A stretch of 64,000 nt of DNA from Nocardia vulneris (GCF_001613425.1 NZ_BDCI01000017.1:124001-188000); one strand, 5' to 3'; shown: positions 17,312 to 26,292, counted from the first letter of the stretch. Translations and numbers: made by a program. Notes: generated by a model from the sequence alone, not told the origin.

Positions 17312-18357
17312 CCAGGATCGCGGTGCTCCCCGGCGACGGTATCGGCCCGGAGGTGACCGCGGAAGCGGTGCAGACCCTGGACGCGCTCGCCCTCGGGTTC
17401 GATTTCGACGTGCTCGAGCACGTCAACGCGGACAACTATCTGAAGACCGGTATCGCACTGTCGGACAACGACTTCGAACGGATAGCCACAAGCGACGCCG
17501 TCTTGCTCGGCGCGGTCGGCGACCCCAGGGCCGATCTGGCCTACGCGCGGGACGTGCTGCTGCGGCTGCGCTTCGAACTCGACCTCTATGTGAATTATCG
17601 TCCGGCCACGCTCTGTCACGATCGGCTCAGCCCGCTACGCGAAGCGTCCCGGCGCGCGATCGACTGCCTCGTGATCCGGGAGAACACCGAGGGGCTCTAC
17701 GCGGGAATCGGCGGCCGATTGCGCCCGGCGACCACCTACGAGATCGCGATCGACGCGGAAACCAGTACCTACCACGGTGTCTCGCGCATTCTCGAGTTCG
17801 CGTTCACCGTCGCGCGGCGCTCGGTGTGCCTGGTGGACAAGTCGAACGCGGTCCGCCACGGCGGCGCGCTGTGGCAGCGCTGCTGGGCCGAGGCCCGCGA
17901 AAAGTATCCCGCGATGCCGGCGCGGCATCTGTACGTCGACGCGGCGGTCATGCACCTGGTGCACGATCCGACCGCGTTCGACGTGATCGTCACCAACAAC
18001 TCCTACGGCGACATCCTCAGCGACCTCACCGCCGAACTGGCGGGCGGGCTCGGCACCGTCGGTTCGGCGAACATCAACGGCAGCAACGGTTTCGGGCTCT
18101 TCGAACCCGTGCACGGCTCCGCCCCCGACCTCGCGGGGCAGGGCCGCGCCGATCCGATCGGCGCGGTGCTGACCGGTGCGCTTCTCGTCGAACACCTCGG
18201 TCACGATGACGCCGCCCGCGCGATACGGGCGGCTGTCGGGCAGGTGATCGCGGACCGCCAGGTGACGCCCGACCTCGGCGGGCACCTGTCGACGAAGGAC
18301 GCCGGGGCGGCGATCCGCGCACAGCTGAGCGGAGCGCAGCGGAGGACCGGGACATGA
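17308..18357 (+). CDS. 3-isopropylmalate dehydrogenase-like beta-decarboxylating dehydrogenase
   Basis: A 349-residue enzyme of the isocitrate/isopropylmalate dehydrogenase family. It begins IAVLPGDGIGPEV. The substrate arginines lie in LLRLRFELDLYVNYRPATL and in VIRENTEGLYAG. The C-terminal metal/substrate block is NNSYGDILSDLTAEL, and EPVHGSAPDLAGQG is present. It would oxidise and decarboxylate the 3-alkylmalate to the elongated 2-oxo acid with NAD. The stretch after RFELD differs from ordinary actinobacterial LeuB (HHINLRPARL, from memory), which may reflect another side chain. It overlaps the LeuD-like and aminotransferase genes by 4 bases each. Confidence 0.87.
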   Translation: MTRIAVLPGDGIGPEVTAEAVQTLDALALGFDFDVLEHVNADNYLKTGIALSDNDFERIATSDAVLLGAVGDPRADLAYARDVLLRLRFELDLYVNYRPATLCHDRLSPLREASRRAIDCLVIRENTEGLYAGIGGRLRPATTYEIAIDAETSTYHGVSRILEFAFTVARRSVCLVDKSNAVRHGGALWQRCWAEAREKYPAMPARHLYVDAAVMHLVHDPTAFDVIVTNNSYGDILSDLTAELAGGLGTVGSANINGSNGFGLFEPVHGSAPDLAGQGRADPIGAVLTGALLVEHLGHDDAARAIRAAVGQVIADRQVTPDLGGHLSTKDAGAAIRAQLSGAQRRTGT

Positions 18358-19538
18358 CGGCCCCGCCGGGCCCTCCGCCGGCCACCAGAGTCGCAAACCT
18401 GGCCTCCGGCCAGCTCTTCCGGCTGCTGAGCGAGGCGCGGGCGTGCGCGGCCATCGATCTCGCGCTCGGCGTGCCGCAGGAGCCGTCCACGCCGTCGGCC
18501 ATGATCGATGCCGCCTGTGCGGTGCTACGCGGTGGACAGCACCACCAGTACGCGAACCCCTTCGGAAATCCTTTGCTGCGCAGAGTGATCGCGGAGAGTT
18601 CGGCCACTCCGGCGGATCCCGAGACAGAGATCACCGTCACCGTCGGCGCGACCGAGGCCCTGCACGTCGCGGTGCTCACCGTTGTCGACCCGGGTGACGA
18701 GGTGATCCTGTTCGAACCGATCTACGACAACTTCCTCAGCGCTATCGTGCTCGCGGGCGGCATACCTCGACCGGTGCGGCTGCGCGCGCCGCAATGGCGC
18801 CACGATCCGGCCGAATTGCGCGCCGCCTTCGGCCCGCGCACCCGCGCGATCATCGTGTCCACTCCGAACAACCCCACCGGCCATATGCTTTCGCCCGCCG
18901 AATGGTCCGAGATCGCCGAGTTGTGTCAGCGGTGGAATGCCGTCGTGATCTCCGACGAGATCTATCGCGGCTACGTCTACGACGGAAAGCGACACGTCTG
19001 CGCCGCCGATATCCCCGCCCTGCGCGACCGCAGCTTCATCGTGGATTCACTGTCCAAGAGTCACGCTGTATGTGGCTGGCGCATCGGCTATCTCAGAGCT
19101 GCCGCACCGTTGACCGCGGCGGCGCGACGCGTCCACACGGCCGTCTGTGGCGGCACCGCAGCACCCCTGCAAGAGGCGGTGGCACGGGCGGCCGCCGCCG
19201 ACCCGCACTTCCCTCGGCCGAGCATCGACCTTCAGGCGCAACGGGATCGGGCCGTCGAGGTGTTCGCCGCCTTCGGCTTCGGTTGCCTCGCCCCCGACGG
19301 CGGCTGCTACGTGATGGCCGACATCACCTCGGTCACCGATTCCGACAGCGAAACCTTCAGCCGTCACCTGCTCCGCCATCCCGGCGTCCTCGTCGTCCCC
19401 GGCAGCTACTTCCGCCTGAACGCCACCGGTCGCGACACCTTCGTCCGGATCGCCTTCAACCGCCCGCTCCAGGTCTTCGATGATGTCGAAAAGCGGCTCG
19501 GCACCGCGCCACTCACGCCCGCACCGCTTCGTGGCTGA
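18354..19538 (+). CDS. class I/II PLP-dependent aminotransferase
   Basis: A 394-residue fold-type I aminotransferase. The PLP lysine is Lys235 in SLSKSHAVCGWRIGYL. The substrate/PLP motifs STPNNPTGHML and SDEIYRGYVYDG precede it, and a C-terminal Arg lies in FVRIAFNRPL. GGAGG and an ATGA overlap with the LeuB-like gene couple its translation. Logically it converts the elongated 2-oxo acid into the amino acid to be activated by one of the NRPS adenylation domains. It is followed 2 bases after its stop by a hairpin, so it probably ends the operon. Confidence 0.87.
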   Translation: MTAPPGPPPATRVANLASGQLFRLLSEARACAAIDLALGVPQEPSTPSAMIDAACAVLRGGQHHQYANPFGNPLLRRVIAESSATPADPETEITVTVGATEALHVAVLTVVDPGDEVILFEPIYDNFLSAIVLAGGIPRPVRLRAPQWRHDPAELRAAFGPRTRAIIVSTPNNPTGHMLSPAEWSEIAELCQRWNAVVISDEIYRGYVYDGKRHVCAADIPALRDRSFIVDSLSKSHAVCGWRIGYLRAAAPLTAAARRVHTAVCGGTAAPLQEAVARAAAADPHFPRPSIDLQAQRDRAVEVFAAFGFGCLAPDGGCYVMADITSVTDSDSETFSRHLLRHPGVLVVPGSYFRLNATGRDTFVRIAFNRPLQVFDDVEKRLGTAPLTPAPLRG

Positions 19539-19540
19539 CC

Positions 19541-19559
19541 TGCCGCCGCCCCGGCGGCA
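19541..19559 (+). terminator. hairpin at the end of the NRPS-PKS operon
   Basis: A perfect 8-bp stem with a 3-base loop, TGCCGCCG-CCC-CGGCGGCA, starts 2 bases after the aminotransferase stop codon. No U-tract follows. Such stem-only structures are common at actinobacterial operon ends, and the position supports a terminator. An RNA-processing or stability role is also possible. Confidence 0.5.
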
Positions 19560-19695
19560 AATTCCCGATTCCAGTTCTCCGGCAGGCACAAACGTTTCTT
19601 GTGGACCCACCAATAATGGCTGTTTTCCCCATGCGAATTTTCGCCATAACGTTGCGGGAGTCTACTGACGAGTACAACCAGATCGGAGTTCGAAA

Positions 19696-20448
19696 GTGGC
19701 ACAGAGTTTGCAGGGCAAGTCCGCTGTAGTCGCGGCAGGCGCGAAGAATCTGGGTGGGCTGATCAGCCGCACGCTGGGCGAACGTGGCGTCGACGTGGTC
19801 GTGCACTACAACAGCGACAGCACCGAGCCGGACGCCGACAAAACTGTCGCCGCGATCGAGGCCGCGGGCGCCAAGGCCGTGAAATTCCAAGCGGACCTGA
19901 CGGTTCCGGCGAATGTGGAGCGGCTTTTCGAAGTCGCCGTCGACGCATTCGGTGGCGTCGATATCGCGGTGAACACCGTCGGAAAGGTATTGCGGAAGCC
20001 GATCATCGAGACGACCGAGCAGGAATACGATTCGATGTTCGCGATCAACGCGAAATCGGCGTACTTCTTCCTCAAGGAGGCGGGCAAGCGGCTCAACGAC
20101 AACGGTCGCGTCGTCACCGTGGTCACCTCGCTGCTCGCGGCGTTCACCGACGGCTACTCCACCTATGCGGGTGGCAAAGCGCCGGTCGAGCACTTCACCC
20201 GGGCGGCGGCGAAGGAGTTCGCACCGCGCCTGATCTCGGTGAACACCGTCGCGCCCGGCCCGATGGACACCCCGTTCTTCTACGGTCAGGAAACGCCGGA
20301 GCGCGTGGAGTTCCACAAGTCGCAGGCGCTCGGCAATAGCCTGACCAAGATCGAGGACATCGCGCCGCTGGTGGAATTCCTGGTCGGCGACGGCTGGTGG
20401 ATCACCGGACAGACCATTCTCGCCAACGGCGGCTACACCACCCGCTGA
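19696..20448 (+). CDS. short-chain dehydrogenase/reductase
   Basis: A 250-residue classical SDR. The NAD(P) glycine motif is seen as VAAGAKNLGGLISRTL near residues 13-28 (a variant of TGxxxGxG), the NAG-like motif as NTVGK, the catalytic Ser/Tyr/Lys set as VTSLL and YSTYAGGKAPVEHF, and a C-terminal ITGQTILANGGYTTR closes the protein. The GTG start has GGAG about 8 bases upstream. It is separated from the NRPS operon by a hairpin and 157 bases, so it may be an independent gene. The substrate is unknown. Confidence 0.82.
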   Translation: MAQSLQGKSAVVAAGAKNLGGLISRTLGERGVDVVVHYNSDSTEPDADKTVAAIEAAGAKAVKFQADLTVPANVERLFEVAVDAFGGVDIAVNTVGKVLRKPIIETTEQEYDSMFAINAKSAYFFLKEAGKRLNDNGRVVTVVTSLLAAFTDGYSTYAGGKAPVEHFTRAAAKEFAPRLISVNTVAPGPMDTPFFYGQETPERVEFHKSQALGNSLTKIEDIAPLVEFLVGDGWWITGQTILANGGYTTR

Positions 20449-20494
20449 GGCGAGACCGAGGACACCATTCGCGCCTGGACCAGGCCGCTCCGAC

Positions 20495-20529
20495 GACTGA
20501 CCGGCTGCCCGACGGGCGGCCGGTCAGTC
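20495..20529. terminator. bidirectional terminator between convergent SDR and LysR genes
   Basis: A 16-bp stem, GACTGACCGGCTGCCC / GGGCGGCCGGTCAGTC, with a 3-base loop and one G-T mismatch. It lies between the convergent SDR and LysR genes and overlaps the LysR stop codon. The strong symmetric stem suits termination from either side. There is no strong U-tract on either strand. Confidence 0.75.
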
Positions 20530-21444
20530 GTTGCCGGACCGTGCGCTGAGCAACAGGTCACGCACGTCGGAGGTGGTGTGCGGCAACCACAGTGCCTGGG
20601 TCGCCGCCACCGGGCCCTCTTTCAGTTCGATCACCTGCACCCGGCCCCCGAGCGCGGGTCCGGCGGGGGCGGTGACGATGGCGACGTGCTCGGTGTCGAC
20701 CACCGCCGTCACCGGGGGTGTGCCCTGGATGTGATTGACGACGAACCGCGGCTCGAAACCGGCTCGGCGGCAGGTGCTGAGGATGAAATCGGTGTAGTAC
20801 GACGCGCCCGGCGGCGCCCAGATGACGATCTGCTCGTCCTGGAGGTCGCACACCGTGACCGCGGCACGATCGGCCAGCCGATGTGTCCGGGCGACCGCCA
20901 CGCGGACCTGGTGGTACGCGATCACCGCGGCCGCCAGATCGGGCGGATTCGCTACCGCCCGCCGCAAGGCGACGTCGATCGTCCCCTCGTGCAGGGCCTG
21001 GGCCAGGGCGTCGGGGTACATCTGGCGCACGGTGACCGACACGTCCGGGCGGCCGGTCCGCACGGGTGCCAGCAGGTCGTACACCTCCTCGGCGGTGATC
21101 GCCGGGGTGTGCCCGACTACGAAGGTCGGCGGCGCGGCGATGCCCGCCTCGTGCGTACGGCGAGACAGCGCGTCCGACGCCGCCAGCAGCGCCCGCGCCC
21201 CGTCGCGCAACACCCGGCCCGCCTCGGTGAGTACCAGTTGCCTGCCGCTTCGATCGAACAGCTCGACCCGGAGTTGCTTCTCCAGCTGGCGCACGGAACT
21301 GCTCAACGCCTGCTGGGTGAGGTGCAGCTCCGCCGCCGCAGCAGTGAAACCGGCCAGCTCCGCGACCGCCAGGAACTGGTGCAGCCGATGCAGATCCAGC
21401 ACTCTGCCGCTGGAGCCCAACTCGACCGGAACCATGCGATCCAT
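20524..21444 (-). CDS. LysR-family transcriptional regulator
   Basis: A 306-residue LysR regulator of usual length. The N-terminal winged helix-turn-helix reads LHQFLAVAELAGFTAAAAEL, then LTQQALSSSVRQLEKQLRVE. The remaining roughly 220 residues fit the periplasmic-binding-protein-like effector domain. ATGs occur at residues 1 and 4; neither has a clear ribosome binding site, so the start is uncertain by 9 bases. It is convergent with the SDR and divergent from a small membrane-protein gene, which is its most likely target besides itself. Confidence 0.85.
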   Translation of the reverse strand: MDRMVPVELGSSGRVLDLHRLHQFLAVAELAGFTAAAAELHLTQQALSSSVRQLEKQLRVELFDRSGRQLVLTEAGRVLRDGARALLAASDALSRRTHEAGIAAPPTFVVGHTPAITAEEVYDLLAPVRTGRPDVSVTVRQMYPDALAQALHEGTIDVALRRAVANPPDLAAAVIAYHQVRVAVARTHRLADRAAVTVCDLQDEQIVIWAPPGASYYTDFILSTCRRAGFEPRFVVNHIQGTPPVTAVVDTEHVAIVTAPAGPALGGRVQVIELKEGPVAATQALWLPHTTSDVRDLLLSARSGND

Positions 21445-21536
21445 CGTAAGGCGAGCTCGAGCGGGGCTCGGTCGCTGATGCTGGAAGTTCGCGGTCGGTA
21501 CCTTCGAAGCATGGAACTCGGGCGCTTCGGCGATGC

Positions 21537-21773
21537 ATGGCTATTGGTGACCCGCGTACCAGACCGGCCGCCGCCGGACTGACCCTGACGATGGTCGGCG
21601 CGCTCTGGTTCTCGGTGGCGCCCGCCATCGCCGCGAAGGCGACGACGACCTTCGGCTTTCTCGGCAACTTCTTCTACGCCTCGGAGTGGCTGTTGATTCT
21701 GGCCCTGGCGGCGATCGTGCTGACCGGAACCGGTCGCCTCAGTGCGGACGCCGCACTGGGCCGTCGCCGGTAA
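21537..21773 (+). CDS. small hypothetical membrane protein
   Basis: A 78-residue protein with two predicted membrane spans, about residues 13-33 and 48-65 (WLLILALAAIVLTGTG), and a basic C-terminus ending GRRR. It is divergent from the LysR gene. No ribosome binding site is evident before the ATG, so it could be leaderless or start slightly differently. The family is not recognised. Hydrophobicity and codon pattern favour a real gene. Confidence 0.5.
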   Translation: MAIGDPRTRPAAAGLTLTMVGALWFSVAPAIAAKATTTFGFLGNFFYASEWLLILALAAIVLTGTGRLSADAALGRRR

Positions 21774-21810
21774 AACACGAGTGCGCGTTCGGATCGAACG
21801 ATAATTCCCT

Positions 21811-21841
21811 TGAAGTGTACGAAACTGTCTCGTACGCTTCA
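21811..21841. promoter_or_regulatory. TetR operator, long inverted repeat
   Basis: Arms TGAAGTGTACGA and TCGTACGCTTCA around a 7-base centre, with 11 of 12 positions paired. It ends 5 bases before the ATG of the TetR gene at 21846, so bound repressor would block the promoter and start of its own operon. The core GTACGA-N7-TCGTAC resembles operators known for actinobacterial TetR proteins. Confidence 0.8.
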
Positions 21842-21845
21842 CGGC

Positions 21846-22421
21846 ATGATCAGAGGGCAACAACGAGTCGATGCGATCCTGGCGGCGACGCTGGATCTGG
21901 TCGCCGAACAGGGCTACCCGGCCCTGACCATGGACGCGGTGGCGGCGCGGGCCAATGCCAGTAAGGCCACCATCTATCGCCGTTGGCGCAACAAGGCCGA
22001 ACTGGTCAAGGCGGCACTGGACGCCTACGACGCCGACCACAACGCCGCCATCCCGGTCACCGGCACCTTGCGCGGGGATCTGCTGGCCGTCCTGGAAGCG
22101 TTGTGCACCAAGGCTTCCGAGCGCTACACCACGATGATCGGCGGGTTGGTCGCCGCCATGCAGTACGACACGGACCTCGCCGCCGCGCTGCGCGAGCACA
22201 TCGAAGACGAGGAACTGTCTCCCTTCCACGATGCACTGCGGCGCGCGATGGACCGCGGCGACCTGCCCGCGGACACCGATGTCGATCTGATCCACGACGT
22301 CGCCGAGGCGATGATGTTGCGCCAGACCCAACTCGGTTCCGGATTCGACGACGCGTTCATCGCCCGCCTCGTCGACGACGTCCTACTCGTTCTACTCCGG
22401 CACGAAGGAGTAACCCGGTGA
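21846..22421 (+). CDS. TetR-family transcriptional regulator
   Basis: A 191-residue regulator with the N-terminal TetR helix-turn-helix, including LTMDAVAARANASKATIYRRW near residues 28-49, and a C-terminal ligand domain. The ATG at 21846 was chosen over an upstream in-frame start because the palindromic operator ends immediately before it. Its TGA overlaps the GTG of the next gene, so it is co-translated with the FAD monooxygenase and probably represses it together with itself. Confidence 0.88.
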   Translation: MIRGQQRVDAILAATLDLVAEQGYPALTMDAVAARANASKATIYRRWRNKAELVKAALDAYDADHNAAIPVTGTLRGDLLAVLEALCTKASERYTTMIGGLVAAMQYDTDLAAALREHIEDEELSPFHDALRRAMDRGDLPADTDVDLIHDVAEAMMLRQTQLGSGFDDAFIARLVDDVLLVLLRHEGVTR

Positions 22422-23824
22422 CGGTAGTGATCGTCGGGGCAGGCCCGACCGGACTCACCCTCGCGTGCGATCTCGCGCGTCGTCAGGTGCCGTTCCGCCT
22501 GCTGGACAAGGCGCCGGGCGTGTTTCCCGGCTCGCGTGCGAAGGGATTGCAGCAGCGCACGCTCGAGGTCTGCGCCGACCTCGGCGTGCTCGACGCCGTC
22601 CGCGCCGGCGGTGCACCCTTCCCCGAGTTCCGCCTGTACCGGGGACGGGAGGTGCTGTGGGAACGGTCCCTCTCCGAAATGCTCGGCACGCCAGAGCTTT
22701 CGGCCTCGGTCACCGTGCCGTTCCCGGATCCCTGGCTGATTCCGCAGTGGCGGACCGAGGAGATTCTGCACCGCCGCTTGGTCGAACTGGGCGGGCAGGT
22801 CGAGTGGAACACCGAAGTCCTCGCTGTGGACCAGGATGCCGACAGCGTCATCGCGCACACGGCGAACGGCCCGATCGAGGCCGCCTATCTGGTCGGCACC
22901 GACGGCGGGCACAGCACCGTTCGCAAGGCGATCGGGGTCGACTTCATCGGCGACGCCGCCGAATCCGAACGCACCCTGATCGGCGACGTCCGGGTACGCG
23001 GTCTCAACGGGCGCTACTGCCATATCCTCACCGGCGGTGGTGATGTGGGCCAACGATTTTCGCTGTGGAACCTGCCCGGCAGCGACTATTACCAGTTCGT
23101 CGTGTCGCTACCGGCCGAGCAGACTCCGGAGCTGACGTTGGACGCGGTACGGCGGCTGTGCGCGCAACGCAGCGGCCGCACCGATCTCGAGCTGTTCGAC
23201 CTGCGCTGGATCTCGCTGTACCGCTTGAACGTTCGCATGGTCGACCGGTATCGGGTCGGGCGGGTGCTCCTAGCGGGCGACGCGGCGCATGTCCATTCCT
23301 CGGCCGGCGGCCAGGGACTCAACACCGGGATACAGGACGCGTACAACCTCGGCTGGAAGCTCGCGGCCGCCGTCGACGGCACCGACCCCGGGCTCCTGGA
23401 AACCTATGCGGCCGAGCGGATGCCGGTCGCCGCGAACGTCCTGGGCCTGAGCTCGCTGCTGCATCAGCAGGATTTCCGCGGCGGCAGCACCGCACCCGCG
23501 ATCCACCAGCTCGATATCTCCTACCGCGACGGCCCGCTCGCCCTCGACGACCGCGCCGACCCCGGCACGCTCCGCGCCGGAGACCGCGCACCCGACGGTC
23601 TCCTGCCCTCCGGCACAACACTTTTCGACGCCTTCCAGGGACCGCACCACACCCTGCTCGCGTTCGACGCCCCCACCCCGAACCTCGGCCTGCCGACGCT
23701 CACCCTGTCCCCGTGCGAAGGCTACGACGTCTCCCCCGGCACCTACGTCCTCGTCCGCCCCGACGGCTACATCGGCGCGATCACCGAAAACGCGGCGGTC
23801 CTCGCGCAATACCTGCGTGTTTGA
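22418..23824 (+). CDS. FAD-dependent aromatic-type monooxygenase
   Basis: A 468-residue class A flavoprotein hydroxylase (PheA/TfdB, PgaE-like). It has the FAD motif VVIVGAGPTGLTLA at the N-terminus, the DG motif in GTDGGHSTVRKAIG, and the second FAD motif RVLLAGDAAHVHSSAGGQG. A roughly 100-residue thioredoxin-like C-terminal tail ends the protein, as is usual in this group. It is coupled to the TetR regulator by a GTGA overlap, suggesting substrate-inducible expression for aromatic compound breakdown or drug inactivation. The substrate is unknown. Confidence 0.87.
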   Translation: MTVVIVGAGPTGLTLACDLARRQVPFRLLDKAPGVFPGSRAKGLQQRTLEVCADLGVLDAVRAGGAPFPEFRLYRGREVLWERSLSEMLGTPELSASVTVPFPDPWLIPQWRTEEILHRRLVELGGQVEWNTEVLAVDQDADSVIAHTANGPIEAAYLVGTDGGHSTVRKAIGVDFIGDAAESERTLIGDVRVRGLNGRYCHILTGGGDVGQRFSLWNLPGSDYYQFVVSLPAEQTPELTLDAVRRLCAQRSGRTDLELFDLRWISLYRLNVRMVDRYRVGRVLLAGDAAHVHSSAGGQGLNTGIQDAYNLGWKLAAAVDGTDPGLLETYAAERMPVAANVLGLSSLLHQQDFRGGSTAPAIHQLDISYRDGPLALDDRADPGTLRAGDRAPDGLLPSGTTLFDAFQGPHHTLLAFDAPTPNLGLPTLTLSPCEGYDVSPGTYVLVRPDGYIGAITENAAVLAQYLRV

Positions 23825-23852
23825 GGTCGGTGCGCGGGGGTAGGACGCCGCA

Positions 23853-26279
23853 ATGGTGCGCAGTGATCGAATTGCCGAGCCGTGGGGTGTCCGGACGCCG
23901 TACGGGCGCGGTGAAAAGTGGCCTGTTCGGACCGACATGTTCCTCGAAGACGGGGTCCGCGCGGAAACGGTCGACCGATGGGTGCCGTCGGCGTCGGTAC
24001 TGCATTCGAACGGCGACGCGATGGATATCGCGGTGCGCGACGGCCGGGTCGTCGGCGTCCGGGGACGGGCGGACGACCGGGTGAACCACGGCAGGCTCGG
24101 CCCCAAGGATTTGTTCGGCTGGCAGGCCAATCGTTCCGCGCAGCGGCTGACCCGCCCGCTCGTCCGGGTCGACGGGCAGTTGGTCGAGACGGACTGGGAC
24201 ACCGCGATGGATCGCATCGTGCGACACAGCCGCGAACTGCTCGCCGGGCCCGGGCCCGAGGCGATCGGGTTCTACACCAGCGGCCAGCTCTTTCTCGAGG
24301 AGTACTACACGCTCGGGGTGATCGCGCACGGCGCCATCGGCACCCCGCACGTCGACGGGAACACCCGCCTGTGCACCGCGACCGCGGCCGAGGCGCTCAA
24401 GGAGTCGTTCGGCAGCGACGGCCAGCCGGGTTCCTACACCGATGTCGACCATGCGGACGCGATCGCGCTCTACGGACACAACGTCGCCGAAACCCAAACC
24501 GTGCTGTGGGCGCGGATCCTGGATCGGCTCGCCGGCTCGGACCCGCCCGCCCTGCTGTGCGTCGACCCGCGGCCGACCTTGGTCGCCCAGCACGCCACCG
24601 TCCATCTCGCGCCGTTGCCGGGCACGAATATGGCGCTGATGAACGCGCTGCTGCACGAGTTGATTGCGCACGATCAGCTAGACCACGAGTATCTCGCCGC
24701 GCACACCGTCGGCTTCGACGCACTCGCCGAACTGGTGGCGTCCTGGACGCCGGAACGGGCCGGGCACATCTGCCGCCTCGAGCCGCGCGAGATCCGGCGG
24801 GCGGCGCAACTGCTCGGCACCGCGCCGCGACTGCTCTCGACCGTGCTGCAGGGCGTCTACCAGTCTCATCAGGCCACGGCGGCCGCCGTGCAGGTCAACA
24901 ATGTGCACCTGCTGCGCGGCATGCTGGGCAAACCCGGGTGCGGTGTGTTGCAGATGAACGGGCAGCCCACCGCGCAGAACACCCGCGAATGCGGAGCCGA
25001 CGGGGACCTGCCGGGCTTCCGCAACTACGCGAACGCCGAGCACGTCGAGGAGCTGGCGCGGCTGTGGGATGTCGCGGCGGAGGACATCCCGCACGACGGT
25101 CCGCCGACGCACGCGATGCAGATGTTCGAGCTGGCCGAAAAGGGCTCGTTACGCCTGCTGTGGGTCTCAGCGACGAATCCCGCGGTATCCCTGCCGCAGT
25201 TGGCCCGGATCCGCCGCATTCTGTCCCGGCCCGATCTGTTCCTGGTGGTCCAGGACATCTTCCGCACCGAGACCGCGGAACTCGCCGATGTCGTGCTGCC
25301 CGCGGCGGCCTGGGGCGAGAAGACCGGCACGTTCACCAATGCCGATCGCACCGTGCATCTTTCGGAGCAGGCGGTGGTGCCGCCGGGTGCGGCCCGCGCC
25401 GATCTGGACATCTTCCTGGACTACGCGCGCCGCATGGACTTCCGGGATCGTTCGGGAAACATGTTGCCGCCGTGGACAGATGCCGAGACCGCCTACGCGG
25501 CGTGGCAGCGATGCAGTGCGGGGCGGCCTTGCGACTACACGGCGCTGAGCTACGCGAAACTTCGTGCGGGCGGCGTGCAGTGGCCGTGCACCGAGGCGCG
25601 ACCCGACGGCACCGAACGGCTCTACACCGACGGACATTTCCCCACCGAACCCGACTATTGCGAGAGCTTCGGCAAGGACTTGGTCAGCGGCGCGCCGGTC
25701 GGCGAAAACGACTATCGCGCACACGATCCGCACGGCCGCGGGATCATCAAGGCCGCCGACTACCAGCCGCCCAACGAGCCCCCGTCCGCGGGCTATCCGC
25801 TCGTCCTGATCACCGGCCGCACGCTCTACCACTTCCACACCCGGACCAAAACCGCGCGCGTACCACAGCTTCAGGACGCCGCCCCGCAGGTGTGGGTCGA
25901 GTTGTCCGCCGACGACGTGGCCCCGGCCGGCATCACCGAAGGGGACCTGGTCGAGGTGTACTCGGCGCGCGGGGCGGTGCGCGGCCGTGCCCGCATCACC
26001 GCGATCCGTCCGGGGGTGGTGTTCCTCCCGTTCCACTACGGCTACTTCGACGATGAGGGTGAACACGACAGGGCCGCAAACGAATTGACCCGCACCGAAC
26101 TCGACCCGGCTTCGAAACAGCCGCTGTTCAAGACCGCGGCCGCGGCCATCCGGCGCATCGAGCCCGGCACCGGTCCGGCCCCGGCGCCGACCACCACGGC
26201 GTCGAAGCCGTGCGGCGCGGCCGTACCCGAGACCGTCGGCGGACCGGCCGCGCTGGCCGAGCACGACCTCGGCGGGTGA
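23853..26279 (+). CDS. molybdopterin oxidoreductase lacking N-terminal Fe-S cysteines
   Basis: An 808-residue protein of the bis-MGD oxidoreductase superfamily (nitrate reductase/formate dehydrogenase-like). It is recognised by NTRLCTATAAEALKESFG, LRGMLGKPGCGVLQMNGQP, WGEKTGTFTNADRTVH and the C-terminal molybdopterin dinucleotide-binding domain around LITGRTLYHFHTRTKTAR. The N-terminal CxxCxxxC ligands for a 4Fe-4S cluster are replaced by a cysteine-free stretch (WVPSASVLHSNGDAMD). A cluster-less electron path or an unusual partner is therefore likely. Redox partner and substrate are unknown. It starts 29 bases after the FAD monooxygenase and may share its operon. Its C-terminal 60 residues are Pro/Ala-rich. 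Confidence 0.83.
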   Translation: MVRSDRIAEPWGVRTPYGRGEKWPVRTDMFLEDGVRAETVDRWVPSASVLHSNGDAMDIAVRDGRVVGVRGRADDRVNHGRLGPKDLFGWQANRSAQRLTRPLVRVDGQLVETDWDTAMDRIVRHSRELLAGPGPEAIGFYTSGQLFLEEYYTLGVIAHGAIGTPHVDGNTRLCTATAAEALKESFGSDGQPGSYTDVDHADAIALYGHNVAETQTVLWARILDRLAGSDPPALLCVDPRPTLVAQHATVHLAPLPGTNMALMNALLHELIAHDQLDHEYLAAHTVGFDALAELVASWTPERAGHICRLEPREIRRAAQLLGTAPRLLSTVLQGVYQSHQATAAAVQVNNVHLLRGMLGKPGCGVLQMNGQPTAQNTRECGADGDLPGFRNYANAEHVEELARLWDVAAEDIPHDGPPTHAMQMFELAEKGSLRLLWVSATNPAVSLPQLARIRRILSRPDLFLVVQDIFRTETAELADVVLPAAAWGEKTGTFTNADRTVHLSEQAVVPPGAARADLDIFLDYARRMDFRDRSGNMLPPWTDAETAYAAWQRCSAGRPCDYTALSYAKLRAGGVQWPCTEARPDGTERLYTDGHFPTEPDYCESFGKDLVSGAPVGENDYRAHDPHGRGIIKAADYQPPNEPPSAGYPLVLITGRTLYHFHTRTKTARVPQLQDAAPQVWVELSADDVAPAGITEGDLVEVYSARGAVRGRARITAIRPGVVFLPFHYGYFDDEGEHDRAANELTRTELDPASKQPLFKTAAAAIRRIEPGTGPAPAPTTTASKPCGAAVPETVGGPAALAEHDLGG

Positions 26280-26292
26280 CATCGCGCCGCGC

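Noticed and set aside
14098..18357. Housekeeping leucine operon
   Set aside because: The LeuA-like enzyme lacks the leucine-sensing domain, and the genes overlap in line with an NRPS-PKS operon and an aminotransferase. A specialised role is more likely, but only the full genome can settle it.
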